The translations under genes were made by a program, and so were the position numbers. Shown one piece after another: positions 1 to 7,533 of a stretch of 11,918 nt of DNA. Under the pieces are notes generated by a model. It did no database searches, had not been told where the DNA came from, and saw only the letters and a program-made list of their open reading frames with translations. Source of the DNA: Serpens sp035497635 (GTDB lineage: Bacteria > Pseudomonadota > Gammaproteobacteria > Pseudomonadales > Pseudomonadaceae); NCBI GenBank assembly GCA_035497635.1, contig DATJDB010000205.1, positions 1-11,918 on the forward strand, given 5' to 3'. Numbering within the stretch: position 1 is the stretch's first letter; each line of letters starts with the position of its first letter.

Positions 1-987
1 GCCACGCTGGTGCACCCGTACCTGGGCACGAAGGTGGCGGTGGCATCCGAGGTGCGCTTCAGCGAATCCACCCGCAAGGGCGGCGTCTGCGAGTTCGAGG
101 TGACCTTCGCTGAGGGCGGCCTGCAGGCCGAGCCGATCCTCTCGGTGGACACCCAGCGCGAGGTCCAGCGCGCCGCCGTAGTGGTAGAGGCCGAGGCCGA
201 GCAGGATTTCGCCAAGCGCTGGAACATTGACCTGGCGGGCTGGTCGTCGGCTATCGAGCGCGACCTGGCGGCGGTGATCGACGGCCTGAATCAGGTCGTG
301 GGCGATGTCTCCGACCAGATCGCCAGCGTGATTCGCTCGCCAGCGAATATCGCCGGCATGCTGGCGGGCGGCTACAACCGCCTGCGCAACGCCGTGATGC
401 GGCCAGTGAATGCCCTGGATCTGTACAAGGGCAACAGCGCGTTGTCCCAGGGCAGTACTGGCCGGCTGCGCACCCCTGCAGGAACCCCGGGCCGCGCCGT
501 GCGGATGCTGCTCGCCGTTGGCACCAGCGGCGATTCGGTGGCCGGTACAGCGGCCGGAACCGCCGAGGATGCGCAGCGGGCGAGCAACATCCAGGCGGCC
601 AACCAGCTCAACGGTCGGCTGGCCGCGTCCACGGCCGCGCGTGTGGTCGCGGACGCCGACTGGCTGTCGCGCCAGGACGCCGAGGCCGCCGGCCGGGACG
701 CCCTGGCCCTGATCGATCACGCGATGGAGACGGTCGAGCCGATCAGCGACGACATGTACAACGCCTTGGTCGCGCTGCGCGCCGCGTTGTCCGCCGACCT
801 GCGCGCCCGCGCCCTGGCCATGCCGAACCTGACCCAATACACGCCGCAGGCCACGTTGCCGGCCCTGGTGGTTGCCCAACGCCTGTATGGCGACGCAAAC
901 CGCGCCGACGAAATCTGCCTGCGCAACAACATCCGCCACCCCGGCGCCCTGCGCGGCGGGATGGCTCTGGAGGTCCTCAGTGAGTGA
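1..987 (+). CDS. DNA circularization protein, Mu gpN-like (5' end missing)
   Basis: The reading frame is open from the first base, so the true start lies upstream; the GTG at 10 is only an internal codon. The visible beginning (LVHPYLGTKVAV, then a stretch ending in VTFAEGG) matches the end of the N-terminal domain of the DNA-circularization family, in which a 'LvHP.lG' segment is typical. The rest is alanine-rich and largely helical. In Mu, gpN is a tail and baseplate component; related proteins were named for DNA circularization after infection. About 328 residues are present, against roughly 450-500 for a full protein. The last codons overlap the next gene by 8 bases. Family assignment is strong from both sequence and position; the precise role in the tail is less certain. 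Confidence 0.85.
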   Translation, partial: ATLVHPYLGTKVAVASEVRFSESTRKGGVCEFEVTFAEGGLQAEPILSVDTQREVQRAAVVVEAEAEQDFAKRWNIDLAGWSSAIERDLAAVIDGLNQVVGDVSDQIASVIRSPANIAGMLAGGYNRLRNAVMRPVNALDLYKGNSALSQGSTGRLRTPAGTPGRAVRMLLAVGTSGDSVAGTAAGTAEDAQRASNIQAANQLNGRLAASTAARVVADADWLSRQDAEAAGRDALALIDHAMETVEPISDDMYNALVALRAALSADLRARALAMPNLTQYTPQATLPALVVAQRLYGDANRADEICLRNNIRHPGALRGGMALEVLSE

Positions 988-2017
988 CGAGCAGGTTGTG
1001 CTGCAGATTGGCAGCGACCGGCATACCGGTTGGCAGGAAGTGAGTATTCGCCTGTCCCTGGAGCAGATCGTCGATGAGTTCCAGTTAACGCTGACCGAGC
1101 GCTGGAATGAGTCCGGCGAAGTGCGGGCGGTCTCACCCGATGCCGCCTGCACCCTGTCGATTGGTGACGAGCTGGTGCTGACCGGCTACCTGGACGAGGT
1201 GCTGCCGGACTATGACGCCGAGAAGCACACCATCGTGGCCAACGGCCGCAGCAAGGCCAGCGACCTGGTCGACTGCAGCGGTCACGAGCAGCGCCTGGCC
1301 GGCCGCACCCTGCACCAGATCGCGCAGGCCTTGGCACAGCCTTACGGCATCGAAGTCGTCGACACCGTGGGGGCGAGCAAGCCGTTCCGGGAGTTTGTCC
1401 TGGAGGACGGCCAGCCCATCGCCGAGGGCATCGAACGCGCAGCGCAGCTCCGGGCCGCGCGGGTGGTTAGTGACGCCCAGGGCCGTCTGCTGATCGTCCA
1501 CGCCGTGCGACGGGAAATCCGCACGGCCCTGGTACTGGGGGAGAACATCCGCCGCGCCTCGGGCGTGTTCAGCAACCGCGACCGTTTCAACACCTACATC
1601 GTCGAGGCTCAGACTCCCGGCGACGACCACTGGAACGGTGCCCAGGCCTCAGGCCCGCGCGGTGTCGCGCGCGATCCCCGCGTGCGCGGCCCGCGCACCA
1701 CGCTGGTGGTGTGCGATACCCCAGCCGACAGCCGCGACTGCGCGGAGCGCGCCCAACTGGAGGCCCGCATGCGCTGGGCCAAGGGGCGTGGCGTGACCTA
1801 CACCGTGGGCGGCTGGCGGCATGAGCAAGGCGTGTGGCGGCCGGGCGACCTGGTGCCCGTGCGGGATGCCTATCTCGGCCTCGACGAACCGCTGCTGGTC
1901 AGCGAGGTGCAACTGATCGAGGGGCTGGACGGCCGCCGCGCCGAGTTGCGTGTCGTCCCGGCGGCAGCCTTCGAGCCAGTTCCGATTTCGGAATCTGACG
2001 AAGACCGGGGGTGGTGA
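980..2017 (+). CDS. Baseplate hub protein, Mu gpP-like
   Basis: This 345-residue protein corresponds to Mu P (gp44), the hub that joins tail tube and spike and is structurally related to T4 gp27. The start chosen is GTG at 980, with GGAGG at 969-973 placed 6 bases ahead; the open frame extends further upstream (872) but that part lies inside the N gene and has no ribosome site. The protein then begins VSDEQVVLQIGSDRHTGW, as hub proteins of this family do. A diagnostic segment GRSKASDLVDCSG lies near residue 90. The length is close to that of Mu P (about 380). It overlaps the upstream gene by 8 bases and shares one base with the next gene (TGATG), so translation is probably coupled. Confidence 0.9.
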   Translation: MSDEQVVLQIGSDRHTGWQEVSIRLSLEQIVDEFQLTLTERWNESGEVRAVSPDAACTLSIGDELVLTGYLDEVLPDYDAEKHTIVANGRSKASDLVDCSGHEQRLAGRTLHQIAQALAQPYGIEVVDTVGASKPFREFVLEDGQPIAEGIERAAQLRAARVVSDAQGRLLIVHAVRREIRTALVLGENIRRASGVFSNRDRFNTYIVEAQTPGDDHWNGAQASGPRGVARDPRVRGPRTTLVVCDTPADSRDCAERAQLEARMRWAKGRGVTYTVGGWRHEQGVWRPGDLVPVRDAYLGLDEPLLVSEVQLIEGLDGRRAELRVVPAAAFEPVPISESDEDRGW

Positions 2018-2613
2018 TGGATAAGCGCACCCTGTCTCGCGTGCTCAGTCCCGTCTGGCGTCGCCTGCGGCTGCTCATCAGCCGGGGCGCCCTGAAACTG
2101 GTCGATGACAGCCACACCCTGCAACGGGTGCAGGTCACCTTGCTGGGCGACGCGCCGGCCTGGGCCGAGCGCTTCCAGCAATACGGCATCACCTCCGTGC
2201 CGCATCCGGGCGCCGAGGTTGTAGTCGCGGCCATTGGCGGCGCGCGGGCGCACCTGGTGGCTCTGGCCGTGGATGACCGGCGCTATCGCATGGCCGCCCT
2301 CAAGGCCGGCGAGATGGCCATCTACGACGATCAGGGCCAGTCGGTACACCTGACCCGCGAGGGCATTGTGGTCAAGGGCGCCGGCCTGCCGCTGGCGTTC
2401 ACGGATTGCCCGCTGGTGACCATGGATGGCGACCTGCAGGTTGCGGGCGGAGTAACCGTAGGCGAAGCCCTGCAGGTTGACGGCTCGGCGACGGTAGACG
2501 GTGCCCTTCAGGCGGACCAGGTGAGCGATGCCGTCGGCAGCATGCAGGGCATGCGCGACGTCTACAACCTCCACGCCCATGCCCCCGATGGCCCCGCCCC
2601 AAGGATGGCTTGA
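2017..2613 (+). CDS. Baseplate spike protein, Mu gp45 (gpV)-like
   Basis: The 198-residue product matches Mu gp45, the trimeric membrane-piercing spike at the tip of the contractile tail. The N-terminal half (about residues 1-115) is the Gp45-type OB-fold region. The C-terminal part (about 135-170) has repeating short strands (DGDLQVAGGVTVGEALQVDG) expected of a triple-stranded beta-helix. Near the end, residues 186-188 read His-Ala-His; in Mu and P2 spikes an HxH motif from three chains binds an iron ion at the tip. The length nearly equals that of Mu gp45 (197). ATG at 2017 overlaps the upstream stop by one base, with a G-run at 2007-2011 as ribosome site; GTG codons at 2011 and 2014 are in-frame alternatives. 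Confidence 0.9.
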   Translation: MDKRTLSRVLSPVWRRLRLLISRGALKLVDDSHTLQRVQVTLLGDAPAWAERFQQYGITSVPHPGAEVVVAAIGGARAHLVALAVDDRRYRMAALKAGEMAIYDDQGQSVHLTREGIVVKGAGLPLAFTDCPLVTMDGDLQVAGGVTVGEALQVDGSATVDGALQADQVSDAVGSMQGMRDVYNLHAHAPDGPAPRMA

Positions 2614-3059
2614 TGGACATTGCACTGGTTTTTGACCCCAACGCCAAGGCCTTCGATCTGGCCGTCGCCGATGGCGACCTGGCCACCGATGAAGGGCTGG
2701 AAACGGCGGTGCTGCTGTCGCTCTATACCGACCGCCGCGCGCTGCCCGAGGACGATCTGCCCGACGACGGTACTGACCGGCGGGGCTGGTGGTGCGACGC
2801 CTACTCGGATCGCCCGCACGGCTCGCGGCTGTGGCTGCTTTCGCGGGAAAAGGAAACGGACCGAGTGCTGCGCCGGGCCGAGGAATACGCCCGCGAGGCG
2901 CTCGACTGGCTGGTTAGGGATGGCATCGCCACCGTCGAGGTGGAAGCCGTCCACCTGCGCCGAGGGGTGCTGCTGTTGATTGTGGGCATCCAGCGCCCTG
3001 GCCGAGCCCTCCTGGAGCGCCGTTACGAGTATGTATGGGGAGTGAACCATGGGATTTAA
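2613..3059 (+). CDS. Baseplate protein, Mu gp46-like
   Basis: This 148-residue protein matches the GP46 family, the small wedge component related to T4 gp25 and P2 gpW. It has the expected two-part pattern: an acidic N-terminal region (FDLAVADGDLATDEGLETAV) followed by DRRGWWCD and, after a short gap, GSRLWLL. Family members as I remember them usually read DRRGWWGD, so the cysteine is a small deviation. ATG at 2613 shares one base with the preceding stop and has AAGGA at 2601-2605; a TTG at 2610 is a less likely start. The 3' end overlaps the next gene by 11 bases. The position between spike and baseplate-J genes supports the call. Confidence 0.88.
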   Translation: MDIALVFDPNAKAFDLAVADGDLATDEGLETAVLLSLYTDRRALPEDDLPDDGTDRRGWWCDAYSDRPHGSRLWLLSREKETDRVLRRAEEYAREALDWLVRDGIATVEVEAVHLRRGVLLLIVGIQRPGRALLERRYEYVWGVNHGI

Positions 3060-4098
3060 GCGACCCTCGCTGCCCGAGCTGATCGAGCGCGTCGACAGCG
3101 ACCTGGTCTCGCGGCTGCCGGGTAGCCAGGCGGTGCTGGCCAAGCGCCTGACCCGCATCCTGGCCGCCGGCGAGGCGGGCGTGGCCCACGGCCTCTATGG
3201 CTACCTGCAGTGGCTGGAAAAGCAGCTGTTCCCGGAGACCTGCGATGACGATCTGCTGCACCTGCACAGCGTCGGTGTGCCGCGTCGTGAAGCCGGCACG
3301 GCCAGCGGGCCGCTGATCTTCAACGGCGCGCCCGGGGCGGTGATTGATGCCGGCACCCTGCTGCAGGTGGGAGGCTTGGAGTACCGTGTCGTCCAGGACA
3401 CCGCCCTGCTGGCCAGCAGCGTTACCGTCGAGGTCGAGGCGCTCGAAGCCGGCAGCGCCGGCAGCCAGCCCGCCGGGGTCCAGATGACGCTAGTGTCTCC
3501 GGTACCTGGTGTGAACCCCATTGCCACGGTCGGCGAGGCGGGAATCTCCGGCGGCGCGGATGCCGAGCGCTTCGACAGCTGGCGGGATCGCATCCTGCTG
3601 CGTCGCGCACGGATTCCTCGCGGCGGCGCCCAGGGCGACTGGGTCGAGTGGGCCCTGCAGGTACCGGGCGTGACCCGCGCCTGGGAAGACCCGCTGGGGA
3701 TGGGGCCGGGCACTGTCGTCCTGTACATCATGGCCGACTCCGCCATTGATGGGCCGATGCCGTCCCAGCAGTTGCTCGAAGCCGTGTTCGCCCATATCGA
3801 GCGGTTGCGCAACGTCACCGCGCACGTCTATCCCGTCGCGCCTACGGAGGCGCTGTTCAGGCCCCGACTGCGGGTCACGCCCAACAACAGCACCATCCGC
3901 TCGGCTGTAGAGCAGCGGCTCCAGGAGCTGATTTTGCGTGAAGGCGCCCCCAGCGGCACGTTGCTCATCTCGCAGATTCGCAACGCCATTGGCACTGTCG
4001 CTGGGGTAACGGATTACGAGCTGGAGTGGCCGACCGCCAACGTCACGCACAGCCGTGGCCATCTGCCGGTGTGGGGAGGTGCCGAGTGGCTGGTTTGA
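3049..4098 (+). CDS. Baseplate wedge protein J, Mu gp47-like
   Basis: At 349 residues this is close to Mu gp47 (about 360), a baseplate wedge protein of the baseplate J family (T4 gp6-like). The N-terminus (GFKRPSLPELIERV) and the segment around AGVAHGLYGYLQWLEKQLFP, followed by CDDDLLHLHSVGVPRR, are typical. The central part carries the J-domain segment SGPLIFNGAPGAVIDAGTLL. Further on, ERFDSWRDRILLRRARIPRG and the following GDWVEWALQVPGVTRAWEDP are characteristic of the family. ATG at 3049 has GGGGAG at 3037-3042 and overlaps gp46 by 11 bases; the 3' end overlaps gp48 by 13 bases. Confidence 0.92.
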   Translation: MGFKRPSLPELIERVDSDLVSRLPGSQAVLAKRLTRILAAGEAGVAHGLYGYLQWLEKQLFPETCDDDLLHLHSVGVPRREAGTASGPLIFNGAPGAVIDAGTLLQVGGLEYRVVQDTALLASSVTVEVEALEAGSAGSQPAGVQMTLVSPVPGVNPIATVGEAGISGGADAERFDSWRDRILLRRARIPRGGAQGDWVEWALQVPGVTRAWEDPLGMGPGTVVLYIMADSAIDGPMPSQQLLEAVFAHIERLRNVTAHVYPVAPTEALFRPRLRVTPNNSTIRSAVEQRLQELILREGAPSGTLLISQIRNAIGTVAGVTDYELEWPTANVTHSRGHLPVWGGAEWLV

Positions 4099-4709
4099 CC
4101 GCTGATGACTACCGCCAGCAGCTGTTCGCGCTGCTGCCGCCGGGCGTGCTGTGGAGTGCTGACCCGGGCTCGATGCTGCAGCGCCTGCTGGCGGGCCAGG
4201 CCCGGGAATTTGCGCGCATTGACGAGCGCGCGCTGGCGTTGCTGGGTGAAGTCGACCCGCGCCAGGCGCGCCATACGTTCGAGGAGTGGGAGGCCAGCCA
4301 CGGCCTGCCCTCGACCTGCGCACCGGCCGAGCAATCCATGGCGGATCGCCGGGCCGCGCTGATCGGCCGCATCGTTGGTCGCGGGGGGATGACCGCCCAG
4401 GACTACCTGGATCTGGCCGAGGGGCTCGGCTACGTCGGCGCCCAGGTACTGGAGTTCCGCGAAGCGACCGTGGAGGTCGACACCCCGGTCGGCCACAGCG
4501 GCGCCGTAATAGGCGACGACATGCTGGCGGAGGACTGGGACCTGACCTGGCGCGTCCTGCTGCCCTCTGGCGTGGTGCGAGAGTCCGTCATCGACGAGTC
4601 CGTGATCGGTGACCCGCTGCGCTCCTGGGGCGATGAACTCATTGAATGCTCGCTGCGGTCCGCCGCGCCGAGCTGGCTAATCCTGCAAATCGGATACTTG
4701 GAGGCATAA
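4086..4709 (+). CDS. Baseplate/tail protein, Mu gp48-like (YmfQ/DUF2313)
   Basis: The product is 207 residues if translation starts at GTG 4086, which is supported by a strong GGGGAGG at 4073-4079, 6 bases ahead. The longer open frame from 4026 would overlap gp47 more deeply and lacks a ribosome site. The N-terminus (TADDYRQQLFALLPPGVLW) is the hallmark of the YmfQ/gp48 family, which links the baseplate wedge to the tail fibre (tail protein I in P2). The C-terminus (GDPLRSWGDELIECSLRSAA) is also conserved. It overlaps gp47 by 13 bases and is followed after one base by the fibre gene. Confidence 0.9.
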   Translation: MAGLTADDYRQQLFALLPPGVLWSADPGSMLQRLLAGQAREFARIDERALALLGEVDPRQARHTFEEWEASHGLPSTCAPAEQSMADRRAALIGRIVGRGGMTAQDYLDLAEGLGYVGAQVLEFREATVEVDTPVGHSGAVIGDDMLAEDWDLTWRVLLPSGVVRESVIDESVIGDPLRSWGDELIECSLRSAAPSWLILQIGYLEA

Positions 4710-4710
4710 C

Positions 4711-5340
4711 GTGGAAAAAATTGGTGCATACACCGACCGGGTGACCGAGAGCGGCGAATGGCGCACCGGCAACCCGGCGGCCGGACAACGTGCGACGCCG
4801 ATGCTGGCGGCGTATTTCAACATGCTGCAGCGCGAGCTGATTGCTGTTGTGTTGGCGGGCGAACCTGCTCTTAGCGTCGCTGACGACGGGCAGCTGCTGA
4901 AGGCGATCAGGGCTTTCTTTCGATCGGCTACTAACAAGGCGACCGAGTTACTGCTTGGGGTTCTGCGTGTAGGTACTCAGGCTGAGGTAGACGCCGGCAC
5001 ACTGGACGATGTGGTGGTCACGCCGAAGAAGCTGCGCTGGGGCTTCACCGCGAGCTGGGGAACGAATGGTTACATCATCTTCCCTAGCTGGATGCTGAGC
5101 TTCATTTTGCAGTGGGGCAGCGGTACCACGGATGCCAACGGCGCTTGCACCTACACATTCACCATTCCTTACCCGAACTTCGCCTGGAACCCTCTCGGCT
5201 CTGTGGGGGCGACCAGCCGAGTCGTCGCGAGTTTGGTCATGGAAACACCAAGCCTCACCAGCTGCAGGGCTTGGGTCAGCAACAGCTCAGGAACTGCATT
5301 CGCGTCAGCGTCCGTGCGGTTCTGGGTTCTAGGTCGATAA
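4711..5340 (+). CDS. Short tail fibre protein
   Basis: A 209-residue protein starts at GTG 4711 with GGAGG at 4700-4704. Residues 1-45 (EKIGAYTDRVTESGEW, then NPAAGQRATPMLAAYFNMLQ) match the conserved N-terminal attachment region of fibres in Mu-like prophages of Pseudomonas. The C-terminal third (GTNGYIIFPSWMLSFILQWG, then FTIPYPNF) resembles the gp53-like beta-rich domain that forms the receptor-binding tip of many fibres. The protein is much shorter than Mu gpS, so the shaft is nearly absent. Base composition drops noticeably from about 4910 onward compared with the baseplate genes, suggesting the tip was acquired by recombination. It probably determines host range and likely needs the next gene product for folding. 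Confidence 0.82.
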   Translation: MEKIGAYTDRVTESGEWRTGNPAAGQRATPMLAAYFNMLQRELIAVVLAGEPALSVADDGQLLKAIRAFFRSATNKATELLLGVLRVGTQAEVDAGTLDDVVVTPKKLRWGFTASWGTNGYIIFPSWMLSFILQWGSGTTDANGACTYTFTIPYPNFAWNPLGSVGATSRVVASLVMETPSLTSCRAWVSNSSGTAFASASVRFWVLGR

Positions 5341-5352
5341 GGAGTAACGTCT

Positions 5353-5928
5353 ATGACCGGCAAAGGCTATCCATACAGCCCCTCCACCGGCTGCACCTAT
5401 GTGCCTGGGTTCCACACGGAATACCCTGCGGATCTGATTCTGATCAGTGATGAGACCTACCAGGCCGTCATCGCTAACCCTGATCCTGATAAGGTGCGGG
5501 CGCACCACCCGGACGGCACCCCTTATCTGGCCGATCCTGCCCCGCCGTCGGTGGAGGATCTTTGTCAGCGCATCGATGCCGCCGCTAGCGATTGCGCCCG
5601 CCTGCTCCTGGGAGACCCATTGCGGGTTCTGGAGTACGAGCGCGCCGCAAGTGGCGCGCGGGAGTTTCGCGACAAGGGGTTTCCTGATGACGGCATCCCA
5701 GCGGCTGTTGCCGCTTGGGCAACTGATGGGCGAAGCGCGAAAGATGCGGCCGAGGAGATCATTCGGCGCGCCGATGAGCAGGCGGCGCGTATTGACGCAA
5801 TTCGGGCGCTGCGCCTCGCTGCTAAAGGTCGGGTCCGGCTGCTGGTTGGAGACCCTTTAGCCGCCCAGGCTGAAGCGACTGCCGTTGAGCGGCAGCTTGC
5901 GCTGCTGGCCAACCCCGAGGGGGCTTAG
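5353..5928 (+). CDS. Tail fibre assembly/chaperone-like protein
   Basis: This 191-residue protein starts at ATG 5353 with AAGGAG at 5339-5344. The N-terminal 65 residues (YVPGFHTEYPADLILISDET, then HHPDGTPYLADPAPPS) follow the usual pattern of fibre-assembly proteins: a short beta region with 'Ip.d.i.is.e.y' and 'G.p.l.dp'. The remaining part is alanine- and arginine-rich, helical and probably coiled coil. It holds two similar segments, RLLLGDPL at 83-90 and RLLVGDPL at 162-169, suggesting an internal duplication. Its place directly behind the fibre gene supports a chaperone role, but the helical part is not one I recognise and it may be a structural accessory of the fibre. Confidence 0.6.
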   Translation: MTGKGYPYSPSTGCTYVPGFHTEYPADLILISDETYQAVIANPDPDKVRAHHPDGTPYLADPAPPSVEDLCQRIDAAASDCARLLLGDPLRVLEYERAASGAREFRDKGFPDDGIPAAVAAWATDGRSAKDAAEEIIRRADEQAARIDAIRALRLAAKGRVRLLVGDPLAAQAEATAVERQLALLANPEGA

Positions 5929-5949
5929 TCTGCCATGCAGCTTATGTCC

Positions 5950-5955
5950 TATTAT
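5950..5955 (+). promoter_or_regulatory. Possible -10 box ahead of the beta-helix gene
   Basis: TATTAT lies in a short AT-rich patch (5942-5957) between the fibre-assembly gene and the beta-helix gene, 29 bases before its start codon. No convincing -35 box is present at 16-18 bases upstream; TTAGTC at 5925-5930 would need a 19-base gap. Independent expression would fit a lysogenic-conversion gene, but the match is weak. Confidence 0.25.
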
Positions 5956-5983
5956 TGCGGGCCGATTCGATTGGAGCAGTTTG

Positions 5984-7396
5984 ATGCTGAATGCCATACC
6001 TACTTTCCGCGTGCTCTTGCTGACGGCGGCTGCATTCATATCGACGGGGGCGCTCGCCGATATGCATAGCCTCGCCTCTGTAGAACAACTTCGCGGCCAA
6101 GCCGGTGCCCCCGGCGACCAGGCTCTGCTGGCTGGCTATAGCGTCGAGCGGCCGGGTATCGGCGGCGGACTCTTCGTGTGGGACGCGGCAAGCACGGCCG
6201 CTGACAACGGCGGGACTGTCATTGCTCCGACCGGTAGCGAACAAGGCCGCTGGCGCCGCCAAGGCGCGCGGGTGACCATCGAGGACTTTGGCGCCTATCA
6301 AGGCCAGCCCCTGGAAGAGAGCACTGCCGTCATCAACGCCGCCATCAACGCTATGGCAGGGCGGCCGCTGGTTATCCCGGTCGGCCGCTATCGCTACGTC
6401 GGCGCAAACCTCAGCGAGAGCATCTCACTAGTTGGCGAGCGTATGCCGACTGTAAGCGCTGACCTCTCACGCCTTGAGCACGGCTCGATCCTGGAAGGCG
6501 TAGCGTTGTTCCGGCCCAACGTCGGCTCGTTCTCCGACTTCGGTGTTGATCATGGGCGCGGTGCGTTCCCAGACCTGGCGGCGGACGCCCTCAAGATCGC
6601 CACCGATGATCCGGATACCGGCCGCATGCTCTCCGTGCGCAATGTCGTGGGGCTAGGCAGGGACCCGGCAGATCGCTTCCATGCTGTGCTGATCGAGGGC
6701 TACCGGCGTGCAGCCATCGAGAACGTCTTCGGTTACAACAACATTTTCGGCCTGGCCATCAAGGTCAGCCGGGCCACGGTCAATGGTGTGCATGTCGAGA
6801 ACAACGGCATGTATGGCGTCATCGTGAAATCCGACGTTAACCAAGGCACCACGAAGGAATTCGCCATCAGCAATGTGGTGGTAGATGGGCGTGGTGTCGC
6901 TCAGATCGGGCTGCAGATCGAGAGCTATGACAAACAGCTGGCCAAGGTTTCAGTAAGCAATCTGATGGTCAGCAATGCTCAAAGCGCCTTCCGGGTCGCC
7001 GGCAATGTTATGGCATCCGAGGTGCAGCTGATGGGTGTGAACGCTACTGGGATCACTGGTGATGCCATTCGCCAGGAGGGGACTGCCTATAACCTGCAGC
7101 TGGCCAACATCAGCCTCGCCTCGGTGGGCGGGCGTGCTGCCAAGTTTGACCTTGTGCGCCACCTGGCCGTGGCCAATCTGACCGCGTCAGCTACCCAGGA
7201 CAACCAGGTCTTCGACACAGGCTTCATCACCGTGTCGAGCACCAGCGAGCGCACGGCGATGTCCAACGTAACGCTCGTGCGCAACTACGCTGCAGCGCCA
7301 AGCGTGCCGGCGGGGGTGGTCAGCTATGCCAACGACCCGGCGGACAACACCATCTCCGGGGGCTACTACCGCACGGCAGGTGTAGGCGCACGCTAA
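5984..7396 (+). CDS. Secreted beta-helix (pectate-lyase-like) protein, prophage cargo
   Basis: Starting at ATG 5984 (GGAG at 5973-5976) gives 470 residues; the longer frame from 5885 would overlap the upstream gene and bury the signal sequence. Residues 1-25 form a classic Sec signal peptide: one Arg at 9, a hydrophobic run VLLLTAAAFISTGA and the cleavage site ALA|D. Residues 28-93 (SLASVEQLRG, then GGGLFVWDAAS and GRWRRQG) resemble the N-terminal module found in tailspikes and secreted glycan-active proteins. VTIEDFGAYQG near residue 97, and PLVIPVGRYRYVG near 128, mark a right-handed beta-helix of the pectate_lyase_3 / GH28-related type, which continues to the C-terminus. Catalytic residues cannot be assigned by eye. 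The export signal argues against a virion tailspike; a periplasmic or surface enzyme expressed by the lysogen is more likely. A polysaccharide lyase or hydrolase role is inference. Confidence 0.75.
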   Translation: MLNAIPTFRVLLLTAAAFISTGALADMHSLASVEQLRGQAGAPGDQALLAGYSVERPGIGGGLFVWDAASTAADNGGTVIAPTGSEQGRWRRQGARVTIEDFGAYQGQPLEESTAVINAAINAMAGRPLVIPVGRYRYVGANLSESISLVGERMPTVSADLSRLEHGSILEGVALFRPNVGSFSDFGVDHGRGAFPDLAADALKIATDDPDTGRMLSVRNVVGLGRDPADRFHAVLIEGYRRAAIENVFGYNNIFGLAIKVSRATVNGVHVENNGMYGVIVKSDVNQGTTKEFAISNVVVDGRGVAQIGLQIESYDKQLAKVSVSNLMVSNAQSAFRVAGNVMASEVQLMGVNATGITGDAIRQEGTAYNLQLANISLASVGGRAAKFDLVRHLAVANLTASATQDNQVFDTGFITVSSTSERTAMSNVTLVRNYAAAPSVPAGVVSYANDPADNTISGGYYRTAGVGAR

Positions 7397-7405
7397 TAAA
7401 GAGAG

Positions 7406-7445
7406 GGCGCCGGACGGCAGTGCTGCAACACTACCGCCCGGCGCC
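7406..7445 (+). promoter_or_regulatory. Long imperfect hairpin between beta-helix gene and com
   Basis: GGCGCCGG at 7406-7413 pairs perfectly with CCGGCGCC at 7438-7445. After one mismatch CGG pairs with CCG, and after a second AGTG pairs with CACT, leaving the loop CTGCAA. This makes 15 pairs over 40 bases just 9 bases after the upstream stop codon. There is no T-run behind it, so it is not a standard intrinsic terminator; it may protect the 3' end of the upstream message, attenuate readthrough, or form part of the com leader. Confidence 0.6.
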
Positions 7446-7483
7446 AGCCGCAGACCAGGCCTGCAAGCCAGCCAAGGCCCTCC

Positions 7484-7497
7484 CGCTCGCGCGAGCG
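7484..7497. repeat. 14-base perfect palindrome upstream of com
   Basis: CGCTCGCGCGAGCG reads the same on both strands and sits 36 bases before the com start. It could be an operator for a dimeric regulator of the modification module (Mu controls this region with the C activator and OxyR) or simply a chance product of high GC content. I see no Mu-type C-binding site. Confidence 0.35.
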
Positions 7498-7533
7498 CCG
7501 GGAAGCCTACCTGAAACAAGGCGATTTTGCAGG

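Noticed and set aside
1870..2625. 251-codon minus-strand frame opposite the spike and hub genes
   Set aside because: The plus-strand genes are clearly homologous to Mu baseplate genes and fully occupy this stretch; the antisense frame has no recognisable domain.
5885..5983. Upstream extension of the beta-helix protein from 5885
   Set aside because: It would overlap the fibre-assembly gene, lacks a ribosome site and would put 33 extra residues before a well-formed signal peptide.
7406..7445. Intrinsic terminator call
   Set aside because: The stem is strong but no T-run follows on either strand, so it was recorded as a regulatory hairpin instead.
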